Shown piece by piece: positions 1 through 8,337 of a DNA stretch of 13,797 nt. The DNA is from Campylobacterales bacterium (GTDB taxonomy: Bacteria; Campylobacterota; Campylobacteria; Campylobacterales; QNZT01). Under the pieces are notes generated by a model. The model was not told the origin of the DNA. It was given only the letters and a program-made list of their open reading frames with translations, and made no database searches. The number at the start of each line of letters is the position of its first letter. The stretch's first letter is position 1. A program made the translations under genes and the position numbers. The DNA is taken from positions 1 through 13,797 of the forward strand of contig JALWKJ010000167.1 in assembly GCA_027081495.1 (NCBI GenBank), written 5' to 3'.

Positions 1-1
1 T

Positions 2-1585
2 TATAATACTCTAAAATATGTAAAACTTATTCAAATAAGATATCAGATTTTTTATAGAAAAAGGAGCAAATATAGAAGATTTACGCATTTTAATTATAAA
101 TATACCGACAGATCTAAAGCAAATACTTTAAAATTTCAAAAGTCTATTTTATCTGAAAATATTTTTTCAAATACTCAAAACGATAAAAATTTTACCTTTT
201 TAAATTTATCGCATACTTTTAAAAAAGAAATCGATTGGAATTTTTCTTCTTTTGGAAAATTATGGACTTATAATTTGAACTATTTCGACTATTTAAATCA
301 AAAAGATATTTTAAAAGAAGACGCGTTATTTCTTATAACGGATTTTATCGAAAATATTGAAAAAAATAGAGATGGACTCGAGCCTTTTCCCATCTCTTTA
401 AGGGGTATCAACTGGATAAAATATTTATCGATGAATCAAATTAAAAATCAATCGATAGACGATTCGTTGTATGCGCAATATACTATATTAATGGACAATT
501 TAGAGTACCATCTTTTAGGAAATCATCTATTGGAAAACGGTTTTTCTCTTCTGTTTGGAGCTTATTATTTTAAAGATAACACCTATCTTGAAAAAGCGAA
601 GGAGATTCTTTTTTTACAATTAAAAGAACAGATTTTAGAAGACGGGGCGCATTTTGAGCTAACGGCGATGTATCACCAAATCATGCTGTATCGTACTCTT
701 GATTGTATTAATCTTCTTGAAAATAATAAAAAAATATATGATGAAAAAGAACTTCTTTTGTTCTTGCGAGATACGGCGAAGTCGATGTTAGGATGGCTTT
801 TTGCTATTACATATAAAAACGGGGATATTCCTCATTTAAACGATAGTACGAATGAAATCGCTCCCGTATCGAAAGAGTTGTTTTCATACGCTAAAAGATT
901 GAAGATAGATTTTGAAAAAAAGAATCTCAAAGATTGCGGTTATAGAAAATTTGAAACAAATAGATACGAATTGGTAGTAGATGTAGGAAATATCGGTCCT
1001 GATTATATACCCGGACATGCGCATAGCGATATGTTTAATTTCGAGTTGATTATAGACTCTATGCCTATAATCGTGGATACGGGCATAAGCACTTATGAAA
1101 GTAACGATCGAAGATATTTAGAGAGATCTACAAAAGCGCACAATACGGTGGTTATCAACGATAAAAACCAGAGTGAAGTTTGGTCGAGTTTTCGTGTAGC
1201 TAAAAGAGCTAAAATAATTGAATTTTTCGAAAACGAATATAGCGTAAAAGCTACTCATGACGGATATAAAAAAGAGGGATTGTTTCATAGTCGTGAATTT
1301 GTCGCTTATGATGAAAAAATATCTATTATCGATAAAATCGATTCAATTAAAAGCAGACCGTATAAAGCGATAGCGTATTTTCATTTTCATCCGGATGTTA
1401 AGGAGATAAAACAGACGGATAATGAAATTATTACCAGTAGCATTATTTTAATTTTTAAAGGTTCAATAAATATCGAATTAGTCGATATACATATTGCCAA
1501 AGGCTATAATAATCTGAGTCGATCGAAATGTATAAAAGTTTCATTCACCGATAAGCTAGAAACTCAGATAAATATTATAAGGTAG
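2..1585 (+). CDS. Heparinase II/III-family protein (polysaccharide lyase-like), 5' end outside the window
   Basis: The frame is open from base 2 with no stop, so 527 residues are visible and the true start lies upstream. A TTG at 275 is in frame but is not the start: family-typical sequence lies before it, including a basic N-terminal stretch (KLIQIRYQIFYRKRS) and then IDWN followed by GKLWTYNLNYFDYL. Next come helical segments of the alpha/alpha toroid (GNHLLENGFSLLFGAYYF; DGAHFELTAMYHQ). The C-terminal beta-sandwich carries GHAHSDMFNFEL at visible residues 338-349 and a RSTKAHNTVVIND stretch, both heparinase II/III hallmarks. Family members cleave or modify uronic-acid polysaccharides; the substrate here cannot be read. 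No signal peptide is visible, but the N-terminus is missing. Its position before polysaccharide export genes suggests a role in polymer processing. Base composition is more AT-rich than in the housekeeping genes downstream. Confidence 0.9.
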   Translation, partial: YNTLKYVKLIQIRYQIFYRKRSKYRRFTHFNYKYTDRSKANTLKFQKSILSENIFSNTQNDKNFTFLNLSHTFKKEIDWNFSSFGKLWTYNLNYFDYLNQKDILKEDALFLITDFIENIEKNRDGLEPFPISLRGINWIKYLSMNQIKNQSIDDSLYAQYTILMDNLEYHLLGNHLLENGFSLLFGAYYFKDNTYLEKAKEILFLQLKEQILEDGAHFELTAMYHQIMLYRTLDCINLLENNKKIYDEKELLLFLRDTAKSMLGWLFAITYKNGDIPHLNDSTNEIAPVSKELFSYAKRLKIDFEKKNLKDCGYRKFETNRYELVVDVGNIGPDYIPGHAHSDMFNFELIIDSMPIIVDTGISTYESNDRRYLERSTKAHNTVVINDKNQSEVWSSFRVAKRAKIIEFFENEYSVKATHDGYKKEGLFHSREFVAYDEKISIIDKIDSIKSRPYKAIAYFHFHPDVKEIKQTDNEIITSSIILIFKGSINIELVDIHIAKGYNNLSRSKCIKVSFTDKLETQINIIR

Positions 1586-1706
1586 TTTATATTTTAATTA
1601 TTATATTAAGATAAAGTAAATGTTAATATATTTAATTATACAATAGATAAATTTGTTATGTATAAACAAAAAATTAAATTATATTTTAGTGTTGTAAAGG
1701 TATAAA

Positions 1707-1744
1707 AAAATTAAGAGGTAAACAAATATTTACCTCTTAATTTT
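1707..1744. terminator. Perfect 16-bp hairpin, likely intrinsic (possibly bidirectional) terminator
   Basis: The arm AAAATTAAGAGGTAAA (1707-1722) is exactly complementary to 1729-1744, with a 6-base loop CAAATA. An A tract precedes the stem and a T run ends it, so the structure resembles an intrinsic terminator readable in both directions. It lies 121 bases after the heparinase stop codon and before the next promoter candidate. The stem has only four G:C pairs, so its termination strength is uncertain. Confidence 0.7.
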
Positions 1745-1762
1745 AAAATAAAGTTTGTTTAG

Positions 1763-1768
1763 TATAAT
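1763..1768 (+). promoter_or_regulatory. Candidate -10 element for the polysaccharide export genes
   Basis: TATAAT is a perfect sigma-70 -10 consensus, 37 bases before the ATG at 1806 and just past the hairpin. No -35 box is obvious, which is common in Campylobacterota, where T-rich upstream sequence takes its place. The gap is so AT-rich that a chance match is possible. Confidence 0.5.
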
Positions 1769-1805
1769 AAAACTAATAAATTAAAGAATATTAAAGGTAA
1801 GAGTA

Positions 1806-2633
1806 ATGGTTTACAAACATCCAGCAGTTGTCTCTTTGATTTTAGCAACGGCATTGATGAGCGGTTGTAGTTCAAAATCCGGGAATTATGTGCTTTTTAA
1901 CGACAATGCCAAAATTACAAATCCCGCCAGCGATTTAAATACCGGTATCGTCGATGAAAAGTATGAGTACAAAATCATGCCAAACAATAGGCTCTCGATA
2001 CTTATATTCAATCATCCTGAACTTAGCACCAGAGATGTTCGAGCTCAGGTTGCGCCCGCGGATGAAAGAGGAGCTCTTGTCGCAAGCGACGGAACCGTCA
2101 GTCTGCCTCTTATAGGCGTTGTAAGGGTTTCGGGTCTAACCGCGAGAGAGTGTGCGAATCTGCTCTCTCATGAATACGCAAGATACTTGAAAAACTCTCA
2201 TGTAACCGTGGAAGTGTTAAATAAGAGAGTTATAGTATTGGGAGAAGTAAAACAGCCCGGTCAAGTAAACATCATAGAAGATACTACAAATATTCTTGAA
2301 GCTCTAGGAAAAAGCGGAGGATTAACCGATTATGCACAAAGGAATAAAGTTCTTATTATTCGCGGTACTCAAAGTCATCCCGTTATAAAAACTCTTGATC
2401 TTACAAGAGTGAGCGCATTGACATCGGGAGGAATAAGACTTTATCCAAACGATGTCGTTTATGTTATGCCAAATGAACTTAGGCGAAGAAATCTGGCGAT
2501 TGCCGAGGCGGTTCCCGGTATAGACCTTGCCCAGAAGATTTTGGGAACGCTCTATACGGGAAAATTTTTGACAAATACTCGTATATTTAATGTAAACAGC
2601 CCTGAAGCCGCTGTTGCGCCGATACAACCGTAA
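1806..2633 (+). CDS. Polysaccharide export outer-membrane lipoprotein (OPX, Wza-like)
   Basis: This is a predicted outer-membrane export channel subunit for capsule or exopolysaccharide, working with the autokinase encoded next. The N-terminus is a lipoprotein signal with hydrophobic residues 7-19 and the lipobox end LMSGC, placing the lipidated cysteine at residue 21. A Poly_export domain begins near residue 53 (YEYKIMPNNRLSI). An SLBB domain follows at about residues 140-190 (KRVIVLGEVKQPGQV, then a SGGLTDYA stretch), with a further RLYPNDVVYV segment near residue 215. At 275 residues it is about 100 shorter than E. coli Wza, so it probably has fewer SLBB repeats. AAAGG lies upstream of the ATG. 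It is probably co-transcribed with the kinase gene, which starts 23 bases downstream. Confidence 0.93.
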   Translation: MVYKHPAVVSLILATALMSGCSSKSGNYVLFNDNAKITNPASDLNTGIVDEKYEYKIMPNNRLSILIFNHPELSTRDVRAQVAPADERGALVASDGTVSLPLIGVVRVSGLTARECANLLSHEYARYLKNSHVTVEVLNKRVIVLGEVKQPGQVNIIEDTTNILEALGKSGGLTDYAQRNKVLIIRGTQSHPVIKTLDLTRVSALTSGGIRLYPNDVVYVMPNELRRRNLAIAEAVPGIDLAQKILGTLYTGKFLTNTRIFNVNSPEAAVAPIQP

Positions 2634-2656
2634 AGATAAGGAAAGGGATAGCTATA

Positions 2657-4999
2657 ATGGAAAATATACAAAAAAAGTTGTCTAAACTAGACGATACTAC
2701 AGATGTAAAAAAGGTTTTGGCGGTTTTTAGCAAAAATAAAGCGTTAACCCTTTTTATTGTTTCACTTTTTTTTGTAGGCGGTTTATTTTATGCATATATC
2801 ACGCCGCCGACATATGAAACATACTCTTCTATCGAAGTTAGTAACGATAATCTGGATTTAAGTCTCGATTCAGTCGTTAGAGGCGGAAATATTGATAACG
2901 AAGCGACTCTTATAGATACCGAAGTCGAAATCTTAAAATCGAGATCTTTGATAGAAAAAGCGCTTGACGATATAGGTTCGCAGATAAGATATTATTCGGC
3001 TAGCAACTATAAAGAGATCGAATTATATAAAAATTCACCTATCGAAGTAACGGAACTTAAAGTCAAAAATCCTTTGGTTTACGGCACCAAATTTATTATC
3101 GAGCCGATAAATAGCGAAAAATTCGAACTTTCCGTTGATCATGGCGGAATGTTAAGATCAATTAAAAAATCTATAATGTCGCTTTTTGGAAAAAGAACGC
3201 CCGAGGTTGAATATAAGGGCGTGCACTCTTTTGGCGAAAGAATCGATAACAATTATTTCTCTTTGGTTGTAAATAAAAAAGAGAATCTTTCAGGATATAG
3301 TTACGCTTTTGTTATTTATAACAAAGATAGACTCGTGGATCAAGTTTCTCAAAACTTGAGTGTTTTTCCTATCTCTAAAAACGGCTCCATTATCAAGATG
3401 GTCTATCAAGACAGCGTGGCTCAAAGAGCAAAAGATTTTCTCGATAAACTGGTAAACAAATATCTTGAGCAAAGTATAAGAAAGAAAACTTCAAAAGCTT
3501 CAACCGCCTTGACTTTTGTCGATGAACAATTAAAAGAAGTCAGCAAAAAACTACAAGAATCAGCCTTAAGACTTGAAAATTTTAAAGAAGAGAATAATCT
3601 TGTTGACATAAAAACGGAATCTCAAGTTACTCTGACAAATCTCAGTCAGGTAAAATCGCAGTTGTCCGACATTAAAGTGCAAGAAAGCGCTTTTAATGCG
3701 CTTTACGGCGAGTTTAAGACAGGAAACTACGGTGCGGTTTCATCGCTCGCTAAAGATTATCCGGTTTTAGCGTCTCTGTTAAATGACCTGCAACAGGCGA
3801 AATCAAGAAAAATTCAGCTTTTAGCTAAATTTACGCAGGAGCATCCCGATGTCCAAAAAGTAAATGAAGAGATTGACGATATCAGAATGGCGCTTGAGAG
3901 CGCTATAGAGAGTATCAGCGATTCTATCAGCGAAAAAAGAAGATCTTTGGAAGATACGCTTTACAGCAGCGAAACAATGCTTTTAAAATTTCCCGAAAAA
4001 GAGAGAGAGTTAGCCGCGCTTCAAAGAAAGTATAAAGTAAATGAACAGACATATGAATTTTTGCTTCAAAAGCAGGCGGAGATGTCTATAAATAAAGCCT
4101 CAACGGTATCAGGCAACAGAGTGCTTGATCGCGCCATACTTCCTACAAAACCGGTGAAGCCGAATGTCCCTATGATATTGTTAACATCCCTTTTGCTTGG
4201 ATTTATCGTTTCAATGCTTGTCGCTTATATAAGAGAGATGCTTGACGATAAAATAAAAACGAGAGAAGATATCGTTACAAATACCAGAATTCCTTTTTAC
4301 GGAGTGGTTCCTCAGGTTCGCTCGGCGGATAAGATGTTTACTATTGAAGATCAGCAATCTGTCGCGAGTGAAGCTTTGCGGCTTATAAGAACAAATCTCG
4401 AGTTTATTCCTACGGAAAACAAAAGTAAAGTCGTGGTAGTGAGCTCAACGGTTCCGGGTGAAGGTAAAACGACCATCGCAACGAATCTCGCCGCGGTATT
4501 CGGTATGAGCGATAAAAAAACTATTGTTTTATCTTTGGATATGAGAAGACCTATGCTTCATAGAGTTTTTGGACTTACGAATAAAATAGGTATGAGTACG
4601 GTTTTATCGAAAAACAATTCGCTTAAGGAAGTTATCTGGGAGCATAAGAAGATTAAAAATCTTGATATTATAACATCCGGACCGATTCCTCCCAATCCTT
4701 CTGAGTTGATGCAGTCGGGCAAAGTCGATAAAATTATAGAAGAGTTGAGAAAAGAGTATGACTATATCATAATCGACGCGCCGCCGATGGGTATAGTAAC
4801 CGACGCCTTGTTGTTGATGAAACTTTCCGATATAGCGTTAATTGTTTTCAGATCCGAGTATTCTGAAAAAGAGTATTTGAAATCTTTGGAAGATATGGTA
4901 CAATCATATCAGATAAAAAATGTAGGTATTGTTTTAAATAGCGTAAAACCTAAAAATATGACACAAAGTTTTTTCAAATATAGTTATACATATAAATAA
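2657..4999 (+). CDS. Polysaccharide co-polymerase / bacterial tyrosine autokinase (Wzc-type)
   Basis: This inner-membrane protein controls chain length and export of a surface polysaccharide and carries a fused cytoplasmic BY-kinase. Transmembrane helix 1 is at about residues 29-48. A long helical, coiled-coil-rich periplasmic part follows (about 280-460), with a GNVR-type segment from about 455 and transmembrane helix 2 at about 505-526. The kinase domain has the ExxRxxR oligomerisation motif at E572-R578, Walker A VPGEGKTT at 599-606 (K604), Walker A' LSLDMRRP with D628 and Walker B IIIDAPP with D707. The C-terminal tyrosine cluster is short: Y775, Y777 and Y779 in KYSYTYK. At 780 residues it is a little longer than E. 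coli Wzc. A good AAGGAAAGGGA ribosome site precedes the ATG. No phosphatase partner gene lies in the window. Confidence 0.95.
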   Translation: MENIQKKLSKLDDTTDVKKVLAVFSKNKALTLFIVSLFFVGGLFYAYITPPTYETYSSIEVSNDNLDLSLDSVVRGGNIDNEATLIDTEVEILKSRSLIEKALDDIGSQIRYYSASNYKEIELYKNSPIEVTELKVKNPLVYGTKFIIEPINSEKFELSVDHGGMLRSIKKSIMSLFGKRTPEVEYKGVHSFGERIDNNYFSLVVNKKENLSGYSYAFVIYNKDRLVDQVSQNLSVFPISKNGSIIKMVYQDSVAQRAKDFLDKLVNKYLEQSIRKKTSKASTALTFVDEQLKEVSKKLQESALRLENFKEENNLVDIKTESQVTLTNLSQVKSQLSDIKVQESAFNALYGEFKTGNYGAVSSLAKDYPVLASLLNDLQQAKSRKIQLLAKFTQEHPDVQKVNEEIDDIRMALESAIESISDSISEKRRSLEDTLYSSETMLLKFPEKERELAALQRKYKVNEQTYEFLLQKQAEMSINKASTVSGNRVLDRAILPTKPVKPNVPMILLTSLLLGFIVSMLVAYIREMLDDKIKTREDIVTNTRIPFYGVVPQVRSADKMFTIEDQQSVASEALRLIRTNLEFIPTENKSKVVVVSSTVPGEGKTTIATNLAAVFGMSDKKTIVLSLDMRRPMLHRVFGLTNKIGMSTVLSKNNSLKEVIWEHKKIKNLDIITSGPIPPNPSELMQSGKVDKIIEELRKEYDYIIIDAPPMGIVTDALLLMKLSDIALIVFRSEYSEKEYLKSLEDMVQSYQIKNVGIVLNSVKPKNMTQSFFKYSYTYK

Positions 5000-5029
5000 A
5001 TAATACGATTGATTTAGAAGAGGTAGCAA

Positions 5030-6166
5030 ATGGGAGGTCAAGTGATAGACAATGCAGATATTGCTTTGACCTTTTTGCTTTCTCTTTTTTTGACTTACAT
5101 GATAACAAAACTCTCTTCTCGCATAGGAATGCTGGATATTCCAAATGAAAGAAGCTCTCACATAAACCCGATTCCAAGAGGAGCGGGAGTCGGTATATTT
5201 ATAGCTTTTATTTCCGTAATCTTTTTTTTTAACTTCGACTTTGTAAAAGAGTATCCCGGCTTTATCGTCGGAGTCTTTATAGTTTTTTTAGTCGGCGTAT
5301 ATGATGACAACAGGGGCGTGAAGCCTAAAGCTAAATTTATTTTCATAGCGTTGGCGACGCTTTGTATTTTTTTATTTGATAATTTAAAAATCGATACTCT
5401 AGGCACTTGGTACGGACATGAGATTTCGCTTCCTTGGGTATTTTCCCTGACTGTAACATTGATTGCCGTAATCGGTTTTACAAACGCGTTAAATCTTATT
5501 GACGGCTTGGATGGACTTTCTGGAAGCGTTTCGATAGTAATATTTTCATCATTTTATTATATCGGTATGGTTAATAACGATAGTTTTATTTTGATTGTAT
5601 CGTCTTTGATGATTGCGGCAATAGTAGCGTTTTTATTTTTCAACTGGCATCCCGCAAAGATTTTTATGGGTGATAGCGGTTCGCTGGTAATAGGTTTCGT
5701 TATATCCGTTATAGCTATAAAATCTATACACTACATGAGCATAACCGCGGTTTTGTTTTTGGCGGCGATTCCGATTATAGATACATTAACGGTTATGATA
5801 CGGCGCATACAAAGAGGGCTATCGCCGTTTAATCCCGACAAAACGCATCTTCACCATAAAATTCTCAGATGGAAAGGCGGAGTTGACAATTCGGTAGTTA
5901 TAATCGTCCTGATTCAGTTTGTATTCTCTTTTATGGGACTTGCTTTAAGAAAACAGCCCGATGAAATCATATTCTTTTTGTTTTTTATACTTCTTATTCT
6001 TTCATTTACATTTTTGGATGAGAGGGCGGTTGCCAGGAAAAGAACGATTATAACTAGGATCAGGAAAAAGGGAATAAAAATAATTAAAAGACATTTGAAT
6101 AAATATATAATTACGACAATACTTTTATTTTTAATTTTTTATATAATTGTTCAAAAGTTGTTATGA
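5030..6166 (+). CDS. WecA/MraY-family undecaprenyl-phosphate sugar-1-phosphate transferase
   Basis: This integral membrane enzyme is predicted to transfer a HexNAc-1-phosphate from a UDP-sugar to undecaprenyl phosphate, the first step of polysaccharide repeat-unit assembly. About ten hydrophobic helices are visible. Family motifs appear in order: NERSSHINPIPRGAG near the N-terminus, the DD pair at D92-D93, NLIDGLDGL around D158-D161, MGDSGS at 213-218 and HLHH at 273-276. These fit WecA/TagO-type enzymes better than MraY. After the core there is a strongly basic stretch and one extra hydrophobic helix at the C-terminus. The ATG at 5030 has AGAAGAGG six bases upstream; an in-frame GTG at 5042 with GGGAGG before it is a weaker alternative. 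It starts 30 bases after the kinase gene and probably shares its transcript. Sugar specificity cannot be read. Confidence 0.9.
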   Translation: MGGQVIDNADIALTFLLSLFLTYMITKLSSRIGMLDIPNERSSHINPIPRGAGVGIFIAFISVIFFFNFDFVKEYPGFIVGVFIVFLVGVYDDNRGVKPKAKFIFIALATLCIFLFDNLKIDTLGTWYGHEISLPWVFSLTVTLIAVIGFTNALNLIDGLDGLSGSVSIVIFSSFYYIGMVNNDSFILIVSSLMIAAIVAFLFFNWHPAKIFMGDSGSLVIGFVISVIAIKSIHYMSITAVLFLAAIPIIDTLTVMIRRIQRGLSPFNPDKTHLHHKILRWKGGVDNSVVIIVLIQFVFSFMGLALRKQPDEIIFFLFFILLILSFTFLDERAVARKRTIITRIRKKGIKIIKRHLNKYIITTILLFLIFYIIVQKLL

Positions 6167-6187
6167 TTTTCGCTTTTACTAAACTTT

Positions 6188-6196
6188 TGTTATACT
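6188..6196 (+). promoter_or_regulatory. Extended -10 promoter candidate for the hisZ-purA operon
   Basis: TGTTATACT matches the extended -10 form TGnTATAAT at all but one position and lies 35 bases before the hisZ ATG, in the short gap after the transferase gene. No clear intrinsic terminator separates the two genes, so readthrough from the polysaccharide genes is also possible. Confidence 0.55.
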
Positions 6197-6231
6197 CGTT
6201 TAAAAATTAGTAACTTATCATAGGAATATAG

Positions 6232-7077
6232 ATGGTATATGAACATGAGATTCCAAATCTCACCAGGCTTTATTTTGGCAAAACTGCCGCAAAAAAACGA
6301 AAAATAGAAAATATTGCAAGCAACATTTTAAACGATAGCGGATATGAAGAGATAGTAACGCCTTTGCTTTCATATCATCAGCATGGTTCATTGAGTGAAA
6401 AAGAGTTGATAAGATTTTCAGATAGTCAAAATCACATCATAACTCTTCGTGCCGACAGTACTCTTGATGTCGTTAGAATAATAACAAAAAGACTCGGTCG
6501 AAGCGTTGAACAAAATAGATGGTTTTATATTCAGCCCGTGTTTAGATACCCGTCGTTTGAACAGTATCAAATAGGAGCGGAATCCATAGGTAAAAACGAT
6601 CTCTCGCATAGTATAAACGATAGTGCAAAAGTTTTAAACGCTATCGGAGTAAAGCCGTTGCTTCAGATTTCAAATATAAATATTCCTAAAATTATTGCGA
6701 AAAAATTAAATATTTCTTTAGAGATTTTCAAAAGCGCAAATTTGGAAAAAATACTCGCGCTTGATGTTCCTTGGCTTGGAAAACTTTCCTATCTGCAAGA
6801 TGTAAATGAAATAGATGAGATAATAAAAGCCGTTGACGAATCGTTAAAAAAGGAGTTGTTGAAAATCAAACTTTTAGTTGAAAAGATTTCATATGAAAAT
6901 GTCGTAATAGCTCCTCTTTTTTATGCGAAAATGAATTATTACGATGATCTTTTTTTTAGATACATAAAAGGAAATACGACATTGGGAATGGGTGGAAATT
7001 ATACTTACGAAAATATAGACTCGACCGGTTTTGCGTTATATACAGATAATTTAATAGAGGAATTGGAAGATTTATGA
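6232..7077 (+). CDS. hisZ: ATP phosphoribosyltransferase regulatory subunit
   Basis: HisZ is a histidyl-tRNA synthetase paralogue that binds short-form HisG to make the first enzyme of histidine synthesis. The 281-residue protein has the class II synthetase fold only and lacks the C-terminal anticodon-binding domain, which argues against HisRS. The motif LRADSTLDVVRI (L72 on) is of the HisZ type. Motif 2 is present but shortened, FRYPSFEQYQIGAESIG at 104-120, missing the usual ERPQAGR-like loop. The HisRS GGRYD signature is replaced by GGNYT at 254-258. Both losses fit a non-catalytic subunit. TAGGA precedes the ATG. The stop overlaps the purA start (ATGA), implying translational coupling. 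No hisG is visible here; a short-form HisG elsewhere in the genome is expected. Confidence 0.88.
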   Translation: MVYEHEIPNLTRLYFGKTAAKKRKIENIASNILNDSGYEEIVTPLLSYHQHGSLSEKELIRFSDSQNHIITLRADSTLDVVRIITKRLGRSVEQNRWFYIQPVFRYPSFEQYQIGAESIGKNDLSHSINDSAKVLNAIGVKPLLQISNINIPKIIAKKLNISLEIFKSANLEKILALDVPWLGKLSYLQDVNEIDEIIKAVDESLKKELLKIKLLVEKISYENVVIAPLFYAKMNYYDDLFFRYIKGNTTLGMGGNYTYENIDSTGFALYTDNLIEELEDL

Positions 7078-8333
7078 TAAAAGAATTAAAAGCGGATTTG
7101 ATAGTAGGGCTTCAGTGGGGAGACGAGGGTAAAGGAAAAATCGTTGACCATATGGCTCAAACCCATGATGTCGTATCGAGATTTGCGGGAGGTCACAATG
7201 CGGGACATACAATCGTCGTCGATGGAAAAAAGTACGCGCTTCATCTAATCCCATCGGGCGTACTTAATCCAAATGCTATAAATATCATAGGAAACGGCGT
7301 AGTTTTGAGTCCTGAAAATCTTATAGATAAAGAGTTGAAGCAATTTAGCGATCTAAAAGGCAGATTGTTTATCAGCGATAAAGCGCATCTTCTTTTGCCC
7401 TATCACGCAATGATAGATTTAGGCAAAGAGAAGCTTAGAAAAAAGGCTATAGGTACGACGGGTAAAGGTATCGGTCCCGCATATGCGGATAAAATACAAA
7501 GAAACGGACATAGGGTCGGAGAACTGCATCATCCAAAAAAGCTGGCTCAAAAAATTCTTCACTACTTTGAAGACAATAGAGTGCTTTTTGAAGCGATGGA
7601 AATCGATATGCTTTGCGAAGAGGAACTGCTAAAGGATCTTATCCGCTACAAGGAGCAGCTAGAGCCTTATATAACGGATACGACAAAATTACTATGGGAG
7701 TGTTTGCGAGAGGGGAAAAAAGTGCTTTTAGAAGGCGCGCAAGGTACGATGCTCGATATCGATCATGGAACATACCCTTTTGTTACCAGTTCAAATACCG
7801 TTAGCGCGGGCGCTTGTACCGGACTTGGACTCAGTCCCAAAGATATAGGGAAAGTAACGGGAATCGCAAAAGCTTACTGCACTAGAGTCGGCAACGGTCC
7901 GTTTCCTTCCGAAGAGAGCGGTGAAGTCGGTGATCTTATAGCGAAAAAAGGTCATGAATACGGTACTACTACAGGAAGAAAAAGAAGGTGCGGGTGGTTT
8001 GACGCCGTTGTGGCAAAACATGCATGCCGCTTAAACGGCTGCGATCAGATCGCCTTGATGAAATTGGATGTGCTTGACGGTTTCAAAGAGATTAAAATAT
8101 GCGTTGCATACGAGTTTGAAGGATCTCGAATAGATTATGTTCCGTATGATTTAGAGAGCGTAAAGCCGATATATGAGAGTTTTGAGGGATGGGACATGGT
8201 TCAAGGCATCAAAGAGTACGAAGCATTGCCACATGCCGCAAAAGAGTATGTAAAAGTGATAGAAAAATTGACTAAAACTAGAGTCGGAATTATTTCGACG
8301 AGTCCGGATCGAAAAGATACGATTATAATCTAG
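7074..8333 (+). CDS. purA: Adenylosuccinate synthetase
   Basis: PurA joins IMP and aspartate using GTP to give adenylosuccinate, the first committed step to AMP, in the cytosol. The 419 residues match the family's usual length. Visible signatures are the P-loop QWGDEGKGK with catalytic D17, GGHNAGHT with H45, GTTGKGIGPAYADK, QGTMLDIDHGTYPFVTSSN and the TTTGRKRRCGWFD block at 298-310, which carries the aspartate- and IMP-binding arginines. All key residues appear intact. The ATG overlaps the hisZ stop by four bases, and GGAAGA lies just upstream inside hisZ. The next gene starts four bases after the TAG stop, so purA sits in the middle of a tight operon. Confidence 0.98.
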   Translation: MIKELKADLIVGLQWGDEGKGKIVDHMAQTHDVVSRFAGGHNAGHTIVVDGKKYALHLIPSGVLNPNAINIIGNGVVLSPENLIDKELKQFSDLKGRLFISDKAHLLLPYHAMIDLGKEKLRKKAIGTTGKGIGPAYADKIQRNGHRVGELHHPKKLAQKILHYFEDNRVLFEAMEIDMLCEEELLKDLIRYKEQLEPYITDTTKLLWECLREGKKVLLEGAQGTMLDIDHGTYPFVTSSNTVSAGACTGLGLSPKDIGKVTGIAKAYCTRVGNGPFPSEESGEVGDLIAKKGHEYGTTTGRKRRCGWFDAVVAKHACRLNGCDQIALMKLDVLDGFKEIKICVAYEFEGSRIDYVPYDLESVKPIYESFEGWDMVQGIKEYEALPHAAKEYVKVIEKLTKTRVGIISTSPDRKDTIII

Positions 8334-8337
8334 TTTT

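Noticed and set aside
275..277. TTG as the start of the heparinase-family gene.
   Set aside because: The frame stays open to base 2 and the upstream residues match the family N-terminus, so this is an internal leucine codon.
6152..6189. Inverted repeat CAAAAGTT / AACTTTTG between the transferase gene and hisZ.
   Set aside because: It has only eight AT-rich pairs, a 22-base loop and no T run after it, and it overlaps the promoter candidate. It is not a credible terminator.
6232..7077. Histidyl-tRNA synthetase as the identity of the 281-residue class II-like protein.
   Set aside because: It lacks the anticodon-binding domain and has degenerate motif 2 and GGRYD regions, which fits HisZ instead.
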